The notes: generated from the letters alone by a model not told the origin. A stretch of 64,000 bases of DNA from Cardiobacteriaceae bacterium (GCA_017484165.1 JAFUTP010000041.1:1-64000); one strand, 5' to 3'; shown: positions 26,704-35,384, counted from the first letter of the stretch. Made by a program: numbers and translations.

Positions 26704-29700
26704 TTAGGCATTCTTATTTTTCGCCATATCCATCACCACTTTTTTAATCAACTCATAGTGCAGGGAATATTGGTTACTTATGCGTAAAATTTTACACCCT
26801 TCTGCTTTACAAATTAACTCTTTGCGCTTATCTCGGTATTTGGTTGCTTGGTCTTGATAATGTTCATCACCGTCTAATTCGATAATTAAAACTGGTCTCT
26901 TGTTATCAAAAATTACAAAATCAAATTCTGCATTTTCGTAATATTCTTTATTTTTTTCTTCGAATGTAACAAAAAGCTTATTCATAGCTACATTTCTTTT
27001 AACGCTTAAATTTTCGCTATTACTTAACACCTGACTTACCGTTTTATAAAATTCTCTTTCGGAACTTGAATTATTCGATTTATTTTTATTGCGGTATTCA
27101 GTAAGAACTTTTATTACTTCTGATTTATTATTAGCAAGCGCATAATCAACTAAACTTTTGAGTTTATTGTTTTCTACTTCTGTGTTAGGTATTCCCTCTT
27201 TATCTATAATTTTTGCGGAATATTTATCACTCAATTCGTTAATTGCATCGACATCGCAACAAATCACAAAGTTCCGTTTAGCTCTGGTGGCAGCTACATT
27301 TATAATTTCAGAGTTATTTTTAATCCAGTTAAATGTGCTTGCAGCCGTGCTTTTCGCCACCGAAGGCGACAAAATCACCGTGTCATATTCCGAACCTTGC
27401 ACGCTATGAATTGTTCCTACCGAAACATTTGTTATACCGCGATTTTTTAATCTTTCATCAATCAAAGCCGCTTGATTGCGAAAGGGCGAAATAACCGCAA
27501 CTTGCTCCCCTAGAAACCTATCTTCGCTACACAATTCGGCTACACCTTCCGCTTCTTCATAAAAACAATTGCGCTCTGGACCATATTGATTTGCAACTTG
27601 CACTATTTCTACCGCACCTTCTTGTCCTGCATTGTATTTCAATTGATTGTCATAGTAATGCAAATTGCTAAACGCGATAATTTCTTCGGGACAGCGGTAA
27701 TGATAAGAAAGTAGCACTTGTTTGCTATTTTTATCGGTTTTTGTCATTAAAGACAAGACACTCTCCCGAGTAAAGTCATACAAATCAGGACTATCAAACT
27801 CAAGATTTTTGGCAATTTTGAGCATTTGCCGCCGTTCTAAATTGATAATTGGGCGAAGTTGTTCGGTATCCCCAACTAAAAGTAAGCGTTTTGCCCGAAT
27901 TATCGGAATTAGGGAGCTGGCAATATCGCATTGCCCCGCCTCATCCATTAAGCACAAATCAAAATGGGGATTGGCAGAGCCGATTTTTTCGGCAGAAAAG
28001 TTGGTTGTAATCCAAATCGGAAAAATTTTTTGCAATTTTTGAATATTTTCGTCTTTCTTTAAGTAAGCAACGAGTTTTTTACGGGCTGTGTCAAGTAAAT
28101 TCGTTTCTAAAATTTCCAAAAAATCCACATAATCTTGGCTTGTTAATTTTTCTAACATCAGATAGCTGCGGTATTGGATATATTCCAAAAATTCCTGACT
28201 TTCAATTGCAGGAAAACATAGCTTTAATAATTCACTATCGGAAATATCATTTATTGCATCTTTTTTTGCTTGTAGCTCTGCAATTTTGGACTTGAAATAT
28301 TCATTTAATTGATTATTTTCAGCATTTGTTTCTTGCCAAATTATTAAATTTTGCAATTCTTCGCTAATTTGCAATTTTTCTTCATATTTATCGATAATTT
28401 CGGATATTTCATAGCATTTTTTCATCACGAAATATTGCCGCTTCTTTATTTCTTTACTGCTTAATTTCGGCTTGTCTTTAATTTCTTGATAAATATTTTT
28501 CAAATAAATTATGCTTTTTTCTAATTCAGATTGGTTTCCGACCCGAAAAATCGGTAAAAACAGGTCTCTTTTGGCAGTTTTCAGGCTTGTAAATTTTTCC
28601 ATTATTGCTTCTAGTGCTTTATTATTATTAGAGCAAATCAAGCAAGTTTTCTCGTTAAAAAATTGCGAGAAGATTATATTAAGAATAGTTTGAGTTTTGC
28701 CCGTTCCAGGCGGTCCCGCGCAATAAGTTACATCTTCCCGCAGGGCATTGAACACGCATCTCAACTGGTCGATGTTGATTTTGTTGTCATAAGTAATGAG
28801 AGTTGTATTTCTTTTTGCACCGCCGCGGCGAGTTTTTATTCCTAAATATGCTTTAAGCGGCATAGTTAAAGCATTATTTTCAATCATATTTTGAATACTT
28901 GCCCGCACCTCATTAAATTTCAAAAAAAATGAAAATTCAATTTCCATAAATTCAGGACGGGTATTTATTTTCCTATATCTTCCGATTATTTGTTCTAAAC
29001 GGTAAATATAAGCTTCTTTTTTATCTTGAAAATTTTTAACAAAATTATCAGCTCCTGCTTTATCAATAGTTTCAATTAAAAAATTGCGGTTGAATAAAAA
29101 TTCTGGATTTATACTTAATTCTTGTTTTTCAATATTAAAAAATACTTCTTGATAGACGATAACGGTATTTTTATTCCCGCTAGTGATTGATAAAACATTA
29201 AAAATCAAGTGGATAATTTTCTGTTGATGAAGATTTTTAGTTTCTTTGTCCTTATCTAATAAATAACGGCAAAGATTTTTACTCTGTTCTAGATTTAATT
29301 TTACACTCTTATTAGCAGAAAAAGTATCCATATCAATTCCTGCAAGCATTATTCCGCTTTTTTGCTCTTCGCTTTTATTTAATTGCAAACATTGTTCTAA
29401 ATAAAGAAAAACATTATTTTTAGATAAAAGTATTCCGAGAAAATCATCTTGTTTATCCAGCTCTTCTAATTTTTTAATTAGCCTCTCTGGCACTTGATAA
29501 GATAATTCATAAATATAACGGCAGTGAAAAATAGCATTAAAAAATATCTTGCGGTTATATAAAATTCCATCTCCATCACGAGTATTAAACATATCACCTT
29601 GCAAGATTTTCCGTGAAAAATCAATATCTTTTACCGCAAAAAAGAAATAATGCTCTTCCTTTTTTTGGTTCAAATAACCCAAATAAAGCCATTTCCCCTG

Positions 29701-29757
29701 AATTATTGCTTGGGAAATAATGAATGCAATTTCTTTTTCGGGCATCTTTGAACGCAT
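26704..29757 (-). CDS. superfamily 1 helicase fused to a C-terminal PD-(D/E)XK (DUF559/DUF2726/Vsr-like) nuclease
   Basis: 1017 residues. The N-terminal ~100 residues (KWLYLGYLNQKKEEHYFFFAVKDI) form a beta-rich domain I cannot name. SF1 (UPF1/AAA_11-12 type) helicase motifs follow: Walker A GPPGTGKTQTI, DEAG box CLMDEAGQCDIASS, motif III VGDTEQLRPI, motif IV SYHYRCPEEIIAFSN, motif V TIHSVQGSEYDTVILS and motif VI NVAATRAKRNF. The C-terminus carries AEFDFVIFDNKRPVLIIELDGDEHYQDQ...KILRIS, a Vsr/DUF559-type nuclease core. Helicase-nuclease fusions of this kind include the defence protein Hhe. It is the last gene of a four-gene operon with toxin, possible immunity and Fic genes. Confidence 0.85.
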   Translation of the reverse strand: MRSKMPEKEIAFIISQAIIQGKWLYLGYLNQKKEEHYFFFAVKDIDFSRKILQGDMFNTRDGDGILYNRKIFFNAIFHCRYIYELSYQVPERLIKKLEELDKQDDFLGILLSKNNVFLYLEQCLQLNKSEEQKSGIMLAGIDMDTFSANKSVKLNLEQSKNLCRYLLDKDKETKNLHQQKIIHLIFNVLSITSGNKNTVIVYQEVFFNIEKQELSINPEFLFNRNFLIETIDKAGADNFVKNFQDKKEAYIYRLEQIIGRYRKINTRPEFMEIEFSFFLKFNEVRASIQNMIENNALTMPLKAYLGIKTRRGGAKRNTTLITYDNKINIDQLRCVFNALREDVTYCAGPPGTGKTQTILNIIFSQFFNEKTCLICSNNNKALEAIMEKFTSLKTAKRDLFLPIFRVGNQSELEKSIIYLKNIYQEIKDKPKLSSKEIKKRQYFVMKKCYEISEIIDKYEEKLQISEELQNLIIWQETNAENNQLNEYFKSKIAELQAKKDAINDISDSELLKLCFPAIESQEFLEYIQYRSYLMLEKLTSQDYVDFLEILETNLLDTARKKLVAYLKKDENIQKLQKIFPIWITTNFSAEKIGSANPHFDLCLMDEAGQCDIASSLIPIIRAKRLLLVGDTEQLRPIINLERRQMLKIAKNLEFDSPDLYDFTRESVLSLMTKTDKNSKQVLLSYHYRCPEEIIAFSNLHYYDNQLKYNAGQEGAVEIVQVANQYGPERNCFYEEAEGVAELCSEDRFLGEQVAVISPFRNQAALIDERLKNRGITNVSVGTIHSVQGSEYDTVILSPSVAKSTAASTFNWIKNNSEIINVAATRAKRNFVICCDVDAINELSDKYSAKIIDKEGIPNTEVENNKLKSLVDYALANNKSEVIKVLTEYRNKNKSNNSSSEREFYKTVSQVLSNSENLSVKRNVAMNKLFVTFEEKNKEYYENAEFDFVIFDNKRPVLIIELDGDEHYQDQATKYRDKRKELICKAEGCKILRISNQYSLHYELIKKVVMDMAKNKNA

Positions 29758-29771
29758 TTATTTTTCACTCT

Positions 29772-30407
29772 TCAATCTTTTTTTAACAACTCTTCCAGCT
29801 TAAATTCGCGATAATTTTCATATAAATAACTTTGGTCAATACCGCGAGAATAGATATAAAAGTCATCGATTTTATCGGTCATTGCTGACTTTAATAAATA
29901 TTTTATCTCAATATCTCGCACGGGACTTCTTTCCATTGCCAAAAGATAGTCTTCCTTATTTATTTTTTGCCACTCTACGACTTGTTTTATTTCGCTCTTA
30001 AATATTAAATCTAGCCATATTCGCATACTTCTACCATTACCTTCTCGGAATGGATGTAAGATATTCATTTCCACATATTTTTCTACTATTTGCTCAAATG
30101 TTTGCTGCGGCATTTTTTCTACTTCGAGGATAGAACTTGCAAGATACATTGCCGAGGCAAAACGAAAATTTCCTTTGGCAATATTAACTTCTCTGATTTT
30201 TCCTGCAAAATCATAGATATCCGCAAATAAAAAATGATGAATAGCAGCAAGCATTGCAAAACTACCAGCCGCATATTTATCCAAAATCGGATTATTGAAT
30301 AACTCTGCTGCTTTTTGTTTGCTTATTTTTTCTTCTTGAATGGCTAGCTCAATGGGATTTTTAAGCCCTAATTTATTCCCTAAAAGTTCTATTTCACAAA
30401 ATGGCAT
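29772..30407 (-). CDS. class III Fic adenylyltransferase (NmFic-like)
   Basis: 211 residues. The Fic active site HPFREGNGRSMRIWLD is complete (catalytic His, anion-binding GNGR). The surrounding sequence (VVEWQKI, LLAMERSPVRD) is strikingly like Neisseria meningitidis Fic. The autoinhibitory motif (S/T)xxxE(G/N) is at the C-terminus as SYLYEN, which defines class III: activity is held off by an internal helix and tetramerisation rather than a separate antitoxin. NmFic AMPylates DNA gyrase (GyrB); the same target is a reasonable inference. It begins 2 nt after the upstream gene's stop, so expression is coupled. Confidence 0.9.
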   Translation of the reverse strand: MPFCEIELLGNKLGLKNPIELAIQEEKISKQKAAELFNNPILDKYAAGSFAMLAAIHHFLFADIYDFAGKIREVNIAKGNFRFASAMYLASSILEVEKMPQQTFEQIVEKYVEMNILHPFREGNGRSMRIWLDLIFKSEIKQVVEWQKINKEDYLLAMERSPVRDIEIKYLLKSAMTDKIDDFYIYSRGIDQSYLYENYREFKLEELLKKD

Positions 30408-30409
30408 TT

Positions 30410-30901
30410 TTATTTATTTCCTGCTTTCCAAACAAATACCCCTCTACTTTGAGCCAATGTTTTTGTAAGCGTCAAAAACTTTTTGCTTGGATTGTAAAAA
30501 TAAACCGAAAATTGACTTGAAATTGACAGCATTGAGTTTTCTTGCCTAAATAAAACAATTGTTGATAAATGTCCTTTTCGGATAGATTTTTGAATTAGTT
30601 TTGCAATTTTTTCAAACGGTAAATCAACCAAATTTTTACCAAATGGATATTTATTTATATCTTGACCGTTATATTTTTCAGGATATTGCCCAACATATAT
30701 TTCAGCTGGGAAATAAGCTAATAATTTCAAAACTATTTCCGCAATATCTTTACTGAATTTATCTAAATAATGTGTTAAGAAATAATCTTCTAATTCGGAA
30801 TATCTCTCGTGCATTTTTTTTGACACTCTTTGCGGTAAATAATCTACTACATAACAGTCAGTTTCAAAGAGTTTATCGATTAGCTCTTCTACCTCTTTCA
30901 T
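30410..30901 (-). CDS. hypothetical protein, possible immunity protein for the upstream toxin-like gene
   Basis: 163 residues, soluble, no signal peptide. Recognisable pattern: LIDKLFETDCYVVDYLPQRV, RYSELEDYFL, a middle aromatic segment (LLAYFPAEIYVG) and an end FYNPSKKFLTLTKTLAQSRGVFVWKAG. I recall similar small proteins next to bacterial polymorphic toxins, but cannot confirm by search. The gene starts 14 nt after a signal-peptide protein with a toxin-like C-terminus, the usual toxin-immunity order, and is followed 2 nt later by fic. Alternatively it could regulate Fic. Confidence 0.55.
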   Translation of the reverse strand: MKEVEELIDKLFETDCYVVDYLPQRVSKKMHERYSELEDYFLTHYLDKFSKDIAEIVLKLLAYFPAEIYVGQYPEKYNGQDINKYPFGKNLVDLPFEKIAKLIQKSIRKGHLSTIVLFRQENSMLSISSQFSVYFYNPSKKFLTLTKTLAQSRGVFVWKAGNK

Positions 30902-30915
30902 ATGATCATCTCTGA

Positions 30916-31713
30916 TTATTTACCAGTTACAAAACCCTTCTCATCAAGGGTAGCTATACGGTTTCCATTCCCTTTATTGTCTTTTAATTTCCACTTACTA
31001 CCTGCACCGTGTCCAGTTTCATCTTTTTCAATACGCCATCCTGTTTTTGGTTCTTTGAACCCTTTAACATTTTTTATTTTGTCTGTGAATTTTGATAAAT
31101 CTACTTCACCATTTTTGCCAAATAATCGTTTAGGAATTTTTCCTTTTGCTTCTTCTATTTCTTTCTGTTTTGAGTATTGGTTATATTCTTCAGCCGTTGT
31201 TGCAATATTTTTTGACTTATATTTATTTCTAAAATCTTGCTCTGCTTGTGCAGGATTATTTTGCACTGTTGTAATAAATTTATATACCTCTTCTTCATTT
31301 ATACCTAACACATATTTCATTATGGTATAAATTTCACCGACATCTTGTCTCACAATTGCATTTAGCAAACTAATATAAATACTATCTAATATTTCAGTTG
31401 TTCTAACCCTATTTATTAACCTATTGCCGAATATAGCGGTAGCACTTCTAACTTCTATTTCTTGCTTTGTATTACCACACAATTGTTTTACAACTTCTTC
31501 TTGTTCAGACAATAAATCATTTCTTTCTTGATAAGACAAGCTACGCTTATCACCATTTTCTTGCACATAGACAGTTCGAGAAAAATCAGACATTTTTGCC
31601 ACATTATTTCTCGCAATCTGACATCTTTCTTCACGGCTAATAACACCTTCTCTGTTATCAGCTAATGAAATGCTAGAAAAAGCTATCAACAAAATAAGGA
31701 ATTGTTTTTTCAT
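30916..31713 (-). CDS. secreted protein with polymorphic-toxin-like C-terminal domain
   Basis: 265 residues; GGAG lies just upstream of the start. Signal peptide MKKQFLILLIAFSSISLA with cleavage near ADN. The middle is helical and charged. The last ~45 residues (GWRIEKDETGHGAGSKWKLKD, then RIATLDEKGFVTGK) look like the short His/Lys-containing C-terminal toxin domains (polymorphic toxin type 35/37-like) of CDI and related systems; this match is from memory and uncertain. There is no TpsB/VgrG/Rhs delivery domain. It begins the accessory operon 22 nt downstream of ibaG, so it may be read through from the mla operon. Confidence 0.6.
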   Translation of the reverse strand: MKKQFLILLIAFSSISLADNREGVISREERCQIARNNVAKMSDFSRTVYVQENGDKRSLSYQERNDLLSEQEEVVKQLCGNTKQEIEVRSATAIFGNRLINRVRTTEILDSIYISLLNAIVRQDVGEIYTIMKYVLGINEEEVYKFITTVQNNPAQAEQDFRNKYKSKNIATTAEEYNQYSKQKEIEEAKGKIPKRLFGKNGEVDLSKFTDKIKNVKGFKEPKTGWRIEKDETGHGAGSKWKLKDNKGNGNRIATLDEKGFVTGK

Positions 31714-31735
31714 TTAGATCTCCAATTGTTTTTTC

Positions 31736-31960
31736 TCACACTCTTGTCTTTATTTTCACCGCATGAATTTCGTTAGTTGCGATTAAATCTTCCAATGCTT
31801 TTAGGACCATTCGGTGTTGTTCTATACGGCTGATGTCGCGGAATTTCTCGCTTTGGACTTCGATTGCGGCATAAGTTCCGTCAAGACCGTCTTCCATACT
31901 AATTTTTATTTCACAACTTCCTAGTTTTTCAAGCACCCTCTTTCTTATTTTTTCTTGCAC
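31736..31960 (-). CDS. ibaG: BolA-family protein IbaG
   Basis: 74 residues. BolA fold (GTYAAIEVQSEKFRDISRIEQHRMVLKALEDLI...HAVKIKT) with the class-typical E-H-x-M helix. BolA-type proteins work with monothiol glutaredoxins in Fe-S handling; ibaG sits at the end of the mla operon in E. coli too (formerly yrbA). In E. coli murA follows; here the toxin-like gene follows instead. Confidence 0.9.
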   Translation of the reverse strand: MQEKIRKRVLEKLGSCEIKISMEDGLDGTYAAIEVQSEKFRDISRIEQHRMVLKALEDLIATNEIHAVKIKTRV

Positions 31961-31962
31961 TC

Positions 31963-32286
31963 TTATTCCTCTTTTTCCGAATTTTTAATTATTTCTGTCA
32001 AGCCGTATAAATCCAAAAGTTTTGCCAAATCTCTGCTGATATTTTCCCAGCTAGTTTTTATTCCGAATTTGCCCAGCTCGCGAACGAGCCAAATAAAACT
32101 TGCGATTGCCGCACTGTCGCAATTTTCCAAACTGCTGCAATCGATTTTTACCGTATTTGGCAATTGGCGGACTTCTTTGATATCGAATTGCGCAAACTTT
32201 TTCCCAGATAAGGATTTGCTGGATACAACAGACGGCAGAACCAGTCTGCCGTCCTTATCAATTATTCCGAGTGCTGTGTTAATCAT
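31963..32286 (-). CDS. mlaB: STAS-domain subunit of the Mla phospholipid ABC transporter
   Basis: 107 residues. STAS fold (TVKIDCSSLENCDSAAIASFIWLVRELGKFGIKTSWEN) that binds MlaF and stabilises and activates the MlaFEDB complex at the cytoplasmic face. The start overlaps the mlaC stop as ATGA, and ibaG starts 2 nt after its stop. Confidence 0.9.
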   Translation of the reverse strand: MINTALGIIDKDGRLVLPSVVSSKSLSGKKFAQFDIKEVRQLPNTVKIDCSSLENCDSAAIASFIWLVRELGKFGIKTSWENISRDLAKLLDLYGLTEIIKNSEKEE

Positions 32287-32876
32287 TGCATCGTTTTCAT
32301 TTTTGCAATTAGGGCATCAACACCAGAGGCTTGAATTTCACCGTCGAATGTGGTGCGGTAACCGCTAATGAGCGAAACATTCGAGAAAGTCGCGTCATAG
32401 AGTTTCCAAACACCGCCGTCATACCAAAGCGCAAATTCAATTTGATTGGTTTGCCCGTTATTAACAACTTGCGCCCGCACCTTTGCCCGTTGATATTGAT
32501 CGACGGTTGGCGTGCCAATAACGCTAATTTGCGCGTTGGTGTATTCCGTCCAAGATTTGGAATAAACACGGATAAGCAATTCACGGAAAGCATCGCGGAA
32601 AGCTTCGAATTTGCCAGCCGCCTTGACCGACTGCAAATGCCGACCGAGAGCTATTTCAGCCATTTTGTCGAATGCCATATTTGGCGCGACACGGGAATTG
32701 ACAAATTGATTAAACGCTGCTGGATTGCCTGCATAAGTTGCTTGATTGGCGCGCAATTCGGCAATTAGCGTATTGGTTTGTGCTTCAACCGTTGCTTTGG
32801 CATCTTCGCCCGTTGCCGCTGCAACCGCAAGACCGCAAGCGCAAGCAAGTGCGCAACTAAGTAAGAGTTTTTTCAT
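32283..32876 (-). CDS. mlaC: periplasmic phospholipid-binding protein of the Mla system
   Basis: 197 residues. A signal peptide (MKKLLLSCALACACGLAVAAA) precedes the Tol-Tol-Ttg2 fold (NSRVAPNMAFDKMAEIALGRHL, FRDAFRELLIRVYSKSW, WKLYDATFSNVSLISGYRTTF). It ferries phospholipid between the outer-membrane MlaA-porin complex and MlaFEDB. Length and order match the family. Confidence 0.95.
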   Translation of the reverse strand: MKKLLLSCALACACGLAVAAATGEDAKATVEAQTNTLIAELRANQATYAGNPAAFNQFVNSRVAPNMAFDKMAEIALGRHLQSVKAAGKFEAFRDAFRELLIRVYSKSWTEYTNAQISVIGTPTVDQYQRAKVRAQVVNNGQTNQIEFALWYDGGVWKLYDATFSNVSLISGYRTTFDGEIQASGVDALIAKMKTMQ

Positions 32877-32933
32877 ATTGATTGACTCCTTGTGTGTGAA
32901 AAAGAATTTTGCTTAAAGGTTAAGTATGACAAG

Positions 32934-33746
32934 CTATTGTTTCATTGTCATATTGCTGACAAATTGCTGGATAAGTTTTTCCAAAACTACCGCTGAATTT
33001 GCATATTGAAATTCGCCACCGTCGGTTAAATATGCCGTTTCACCGCCTGGTGTAATCCCGATATATTTTCCACCGATAAGACTTGTTGATAAAACATCGG
33101 CACTGCTATCAAGCGGAATTTTTCCATATTGCGCGTCGATTTCCATCGTAACTACCGCCTGAAATGTATTTTGGTCGAGTTGCACACTGCTTACTCTGCC
33201 AATTTGCACGCCGCTTTGTTTTACGGGAGTATCAACCGCAATACCACTTGCATCGGTAAATTTTGCCGTTAATTTGTAGAACTTTTCGGGATACATAATT
33301 CCGCCGCCTGCAAACTGCTGTAAGACTTTTTCCAAAACCAGCGAGCCGCCCGTATTGGCAATTTTTCCGCCGTCTGCGAGATTTTTACCGCTAATGCCGC
33401 GATTTATCCCAACATATCTTTCACCGAGCAAGCCCGAAGTAAGAATTTGTGCTCCGCTGTCAGACGGTATTAAAAAATCGCTGGCTATGATGAGTTCGAC
33501 TGAAGTTTTACCGTCTTTTAATAATTCAACTTGTCCGACTCGACCGATTTGCACGCCTGCCATCGAAACTTTTGCATCTTTACCAAGTCCGCCAATATCA
33601 CCAAAAATCGCCGTTACGCGATAAACATTTTGCGGATTAAACGCTCCTAAATTGCTCGCCTTAAAGCCCAAGAAAAACAAAGCTGCCAAAGCAAGAATGA
33701 CAAAAAATCCTACCGCTGCTGTGTATGAAGAATTGTGATTTTTCAT
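32934..33746 (-). CDS. mlaD: MlaD with two tandem MCE domains
   Basis: 270 residues, against about 183 in E. coli. One N-terminal TM helix (AAVGFFVILALAALFFLGF) is followed by two MCE domains. The first, from YRVTAIFGDIGGLGKDAKV, contains GVQIGRVGQVEL and LLGERYVGINRG. The second, from YKLTAKFTDASGIAVDTPV, contains GVQIGRVSSVQL and LIGGKYIGITPGG. Both end with a VLEKxxQQF helix. Standard MlaD hexamers form a single MCE ring; two domains predict two stacked rings. It lies in the complete mlaFEDCB operon, so its function as substrate channel of the transporter is not in doubt. Confidence 0.94.
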   Translation of the reverse strand: MKNHNSSYTAAVGFFVILALAALFFLGFKASNLGAFNPQNVYRVTAIFGDIGGLGKDAKVSMAGVQIGRVGQVELLKDGKTSVELIIASDFLIPSDSGAQILTSGLLGERYVGINRGISGKNLADGGKIANTGGSLVLEKVLQQFAGGGIMYPEKFYKLTAKFTDASGIAVDTPVKQSGVQIGRVSSVQLDQNTFQAVVTMEIDAQYGKIPLDSSADVLSTSLIGGKYIGITPGGETAYLTDGGEFQYANSAVVLEKLIQQFVSNMTMKQ

Positions 33747-33780
33747 TTATTTATTTCCGTGTTGCTATTTATTGCGACTA

Positions 33781-34548
33781 CTACATACCGAACATCAAGG
33801 CGGTAAGCAAAAAGTCCGCTGCCAAAATCGCCAAAGATGAAGAAACTACCGTTTTTGTCGTTGCAAGTCCCAAGCCTTGCGCGCCTTGCGGAGCATAAAA
33901 ACCGTAATAAACCGCAATCGCTGCGCACAATGCTCCGAATACCAAGGATTTCACGATTACACCTAAAAAGATATTGTGAAAAAATTCCACTCCGCGCTGC
34001 AATTGTGCCCAGAACATCGCACCGTCTAAACCTAAACGAGTGCCGACGAAATATCCGCCCATCATTGCCACCGCGACGAATATCAAAGCCAAAGCAGGCA
34101 GCGCAAAAAATGCTCCGTAAAACCGCGAAACTCCGACCCGCGCTATTGGTTCAATCCCCATCATTTCAATTGCGGCAAGTTGTTCGGTTGCCTGCATCAA
34201 ACCGATTTCCGCGGTAATTGCCGAACCAGCCCGACCCGCAAATAAAAGCGCACTCACCACCGCTCCGAGTTCGCGCATCAAAGCAAGTGCGACCAAAGTT
34301 GCCGTCGCGCTCTCCGCGCCAAAAGTTTGCATATTGACAAAAGCTTGCAAAGCTAAAACCATTCCGACAAAAAGCCCAGAGAGCAAAATTATCGGTAGCG
34401 ATAAAACCGCCGAGTTATAAAAAGCACGGATAAATTCCATCGGGCGACGGAAAATTTCCCAAGAAGAGGCAAGTAGTTCAATAAAAAATAAAGAAAAACG
34501 CCCCAAATGCGACACAGCACGAAATACCGTGCGAGAAACAATAAACAT
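33781..34548 (-). CDS. mlaE: Mla phospholipid ABC transporter permease
   Basis: 255 residues, polytopic. Hallmarks of the MlaE/Ttg2B permease: SGLFVGMVLALQAFVNMQTFGAE, LMRELGAVVSALLFAGRAGSAITAEIG (coupling helix region) and GIEPIARVGVSRFYG. Translocates or extracts phospholipids in the inner membrane with MlaF energy. Its ATG shares one base with the mlaF stop (TAATG). Confidence 0.95.
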   Translation of the reverse strand: MFIVSRTVFRAVSHLGRFSLFFIELLASSWEIFRRPMEFIRAFYNSAVLSLPIILLSGLFVGMVLALQAFVNMQTFGAESATATLVALALMRELGAVVSALLFAGRAGSAITAEIGLMQATEQLAAIEMMGIEPIARVGVSRFYGAFFALPALALIFVAVAMMGGYFVGTRLGLDGAMFWAQLQRGVEFFHNIFLGVIVKSLVFGALCAAIAVYYGFYAPQGAQGLGLATTKTVVSSSLAILAADFLLTALMFGM

Positions 34549-35354
34549 TAAACCGCTCCTCGCATATCCGCCAAATAGTTGTAATTCGGATAATGAAACG
34601 GCACGGGACCATCAGACAAAGCGTGCATAAATTGTTTAATCATTGGCTCTTCGCTCTGATAAAGCTTTTCTGGCGCATCGAGTGCGAGCAATTTTCCGTC
34701 CGCGATGAGCAAAATCCGATCCGCAATCGCTGCCACTTCCGCAACATCATGGCTGACAATCAAACTCGTCATATCCAAACCGCGGCTGAAATCGCGCACC
34801 AATTTCGCCAGCATTCCCAAAGTTATCGGATCTTGCCCCGTAAAAGGTTCGTCATAAATCATAATTTTGGGGTCGAGTGCCATTGCCCGCGCTAGAGCTG
34901 CCCGTCGCATCATTCCGCCCGATAGTTCCTGCGGCATTAAATATCGCGCACCAGCCAGTCCAACGGTTTGCAATTTCATCGCTACCAAAATTTCAATCAG
35001 TTCTTTCGGTAACTTGGCAACTTCTCGCAAGGGAAAAGCAACATTGTCAAAAACCGTCATATCGGTAAATAAAGCATTCGATTGAAAAAGCATTCCGATA
35101 TTGCGCCGCAGTTCCATTAACTCGGCGCGAGAAAGAGTTGATAAATCACGCCCAAAAACAAAAACTCGCCCCGAACTCGGAGCAAGTTGTCCTGTAATTA
35201 AACGCATTAAAGTAGTCTTGCCCGTTCCAGACGGTCCCATCACTCCGACTACTTCACCGCGATTTATCGAAAAAGAAAGATTGGAAAAAATAACCCGACC
35301 AGCGCGACGGAAAGAAACCTCTTCAAGGCGAATTATTTCCTGCATATCCTGCAT
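34548..35354 (-). CDS. mlaF: Mla phospholipid ABC transporter ATPase
   Basis: 268 residues from the ATG at 35354; the longer frame begins at a TTG six codons upstream and lacks a better binding site. Walker A VMGPSGTGKTTLM, signature LSGGMMRRAALARA (MlaF-type), Walker B IMIYDEPFTGQDP and H-loop VSHD. Energises the MlaFEDB complex, which maintains outer-membrane lipid asymmetry. First gene of the operon after cvpA on the same strand. Confidence 0.95.
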   Translation of the reverse strand: MQDMQEIIRLEEVSFRRAGRVIFSNLSFSINRGEVVGVMGPSGTGKTTLMRLITGQLAPSSGRVFVFGRDLSTLSRAELMELRRNIGMLFQSNALFTDMTVFDNVAFPLREVAKLPKELIEILVAMKLQTVGLAGARYLMPQELSGGMMRRAALARAMALDPKIMIYDEPFTGQDPITLGMLAKLVRDFSRGLDMTSLIVSHDVAEVAAIADRILLIADGKLLALDAPEKLYQSEEPMIKQFMHALSDGPVPFHYPNYNYLADMRGAV

Positions 35355-35384
35355 AAATTTTCCAATTCTCAAATGAAGAACGGT

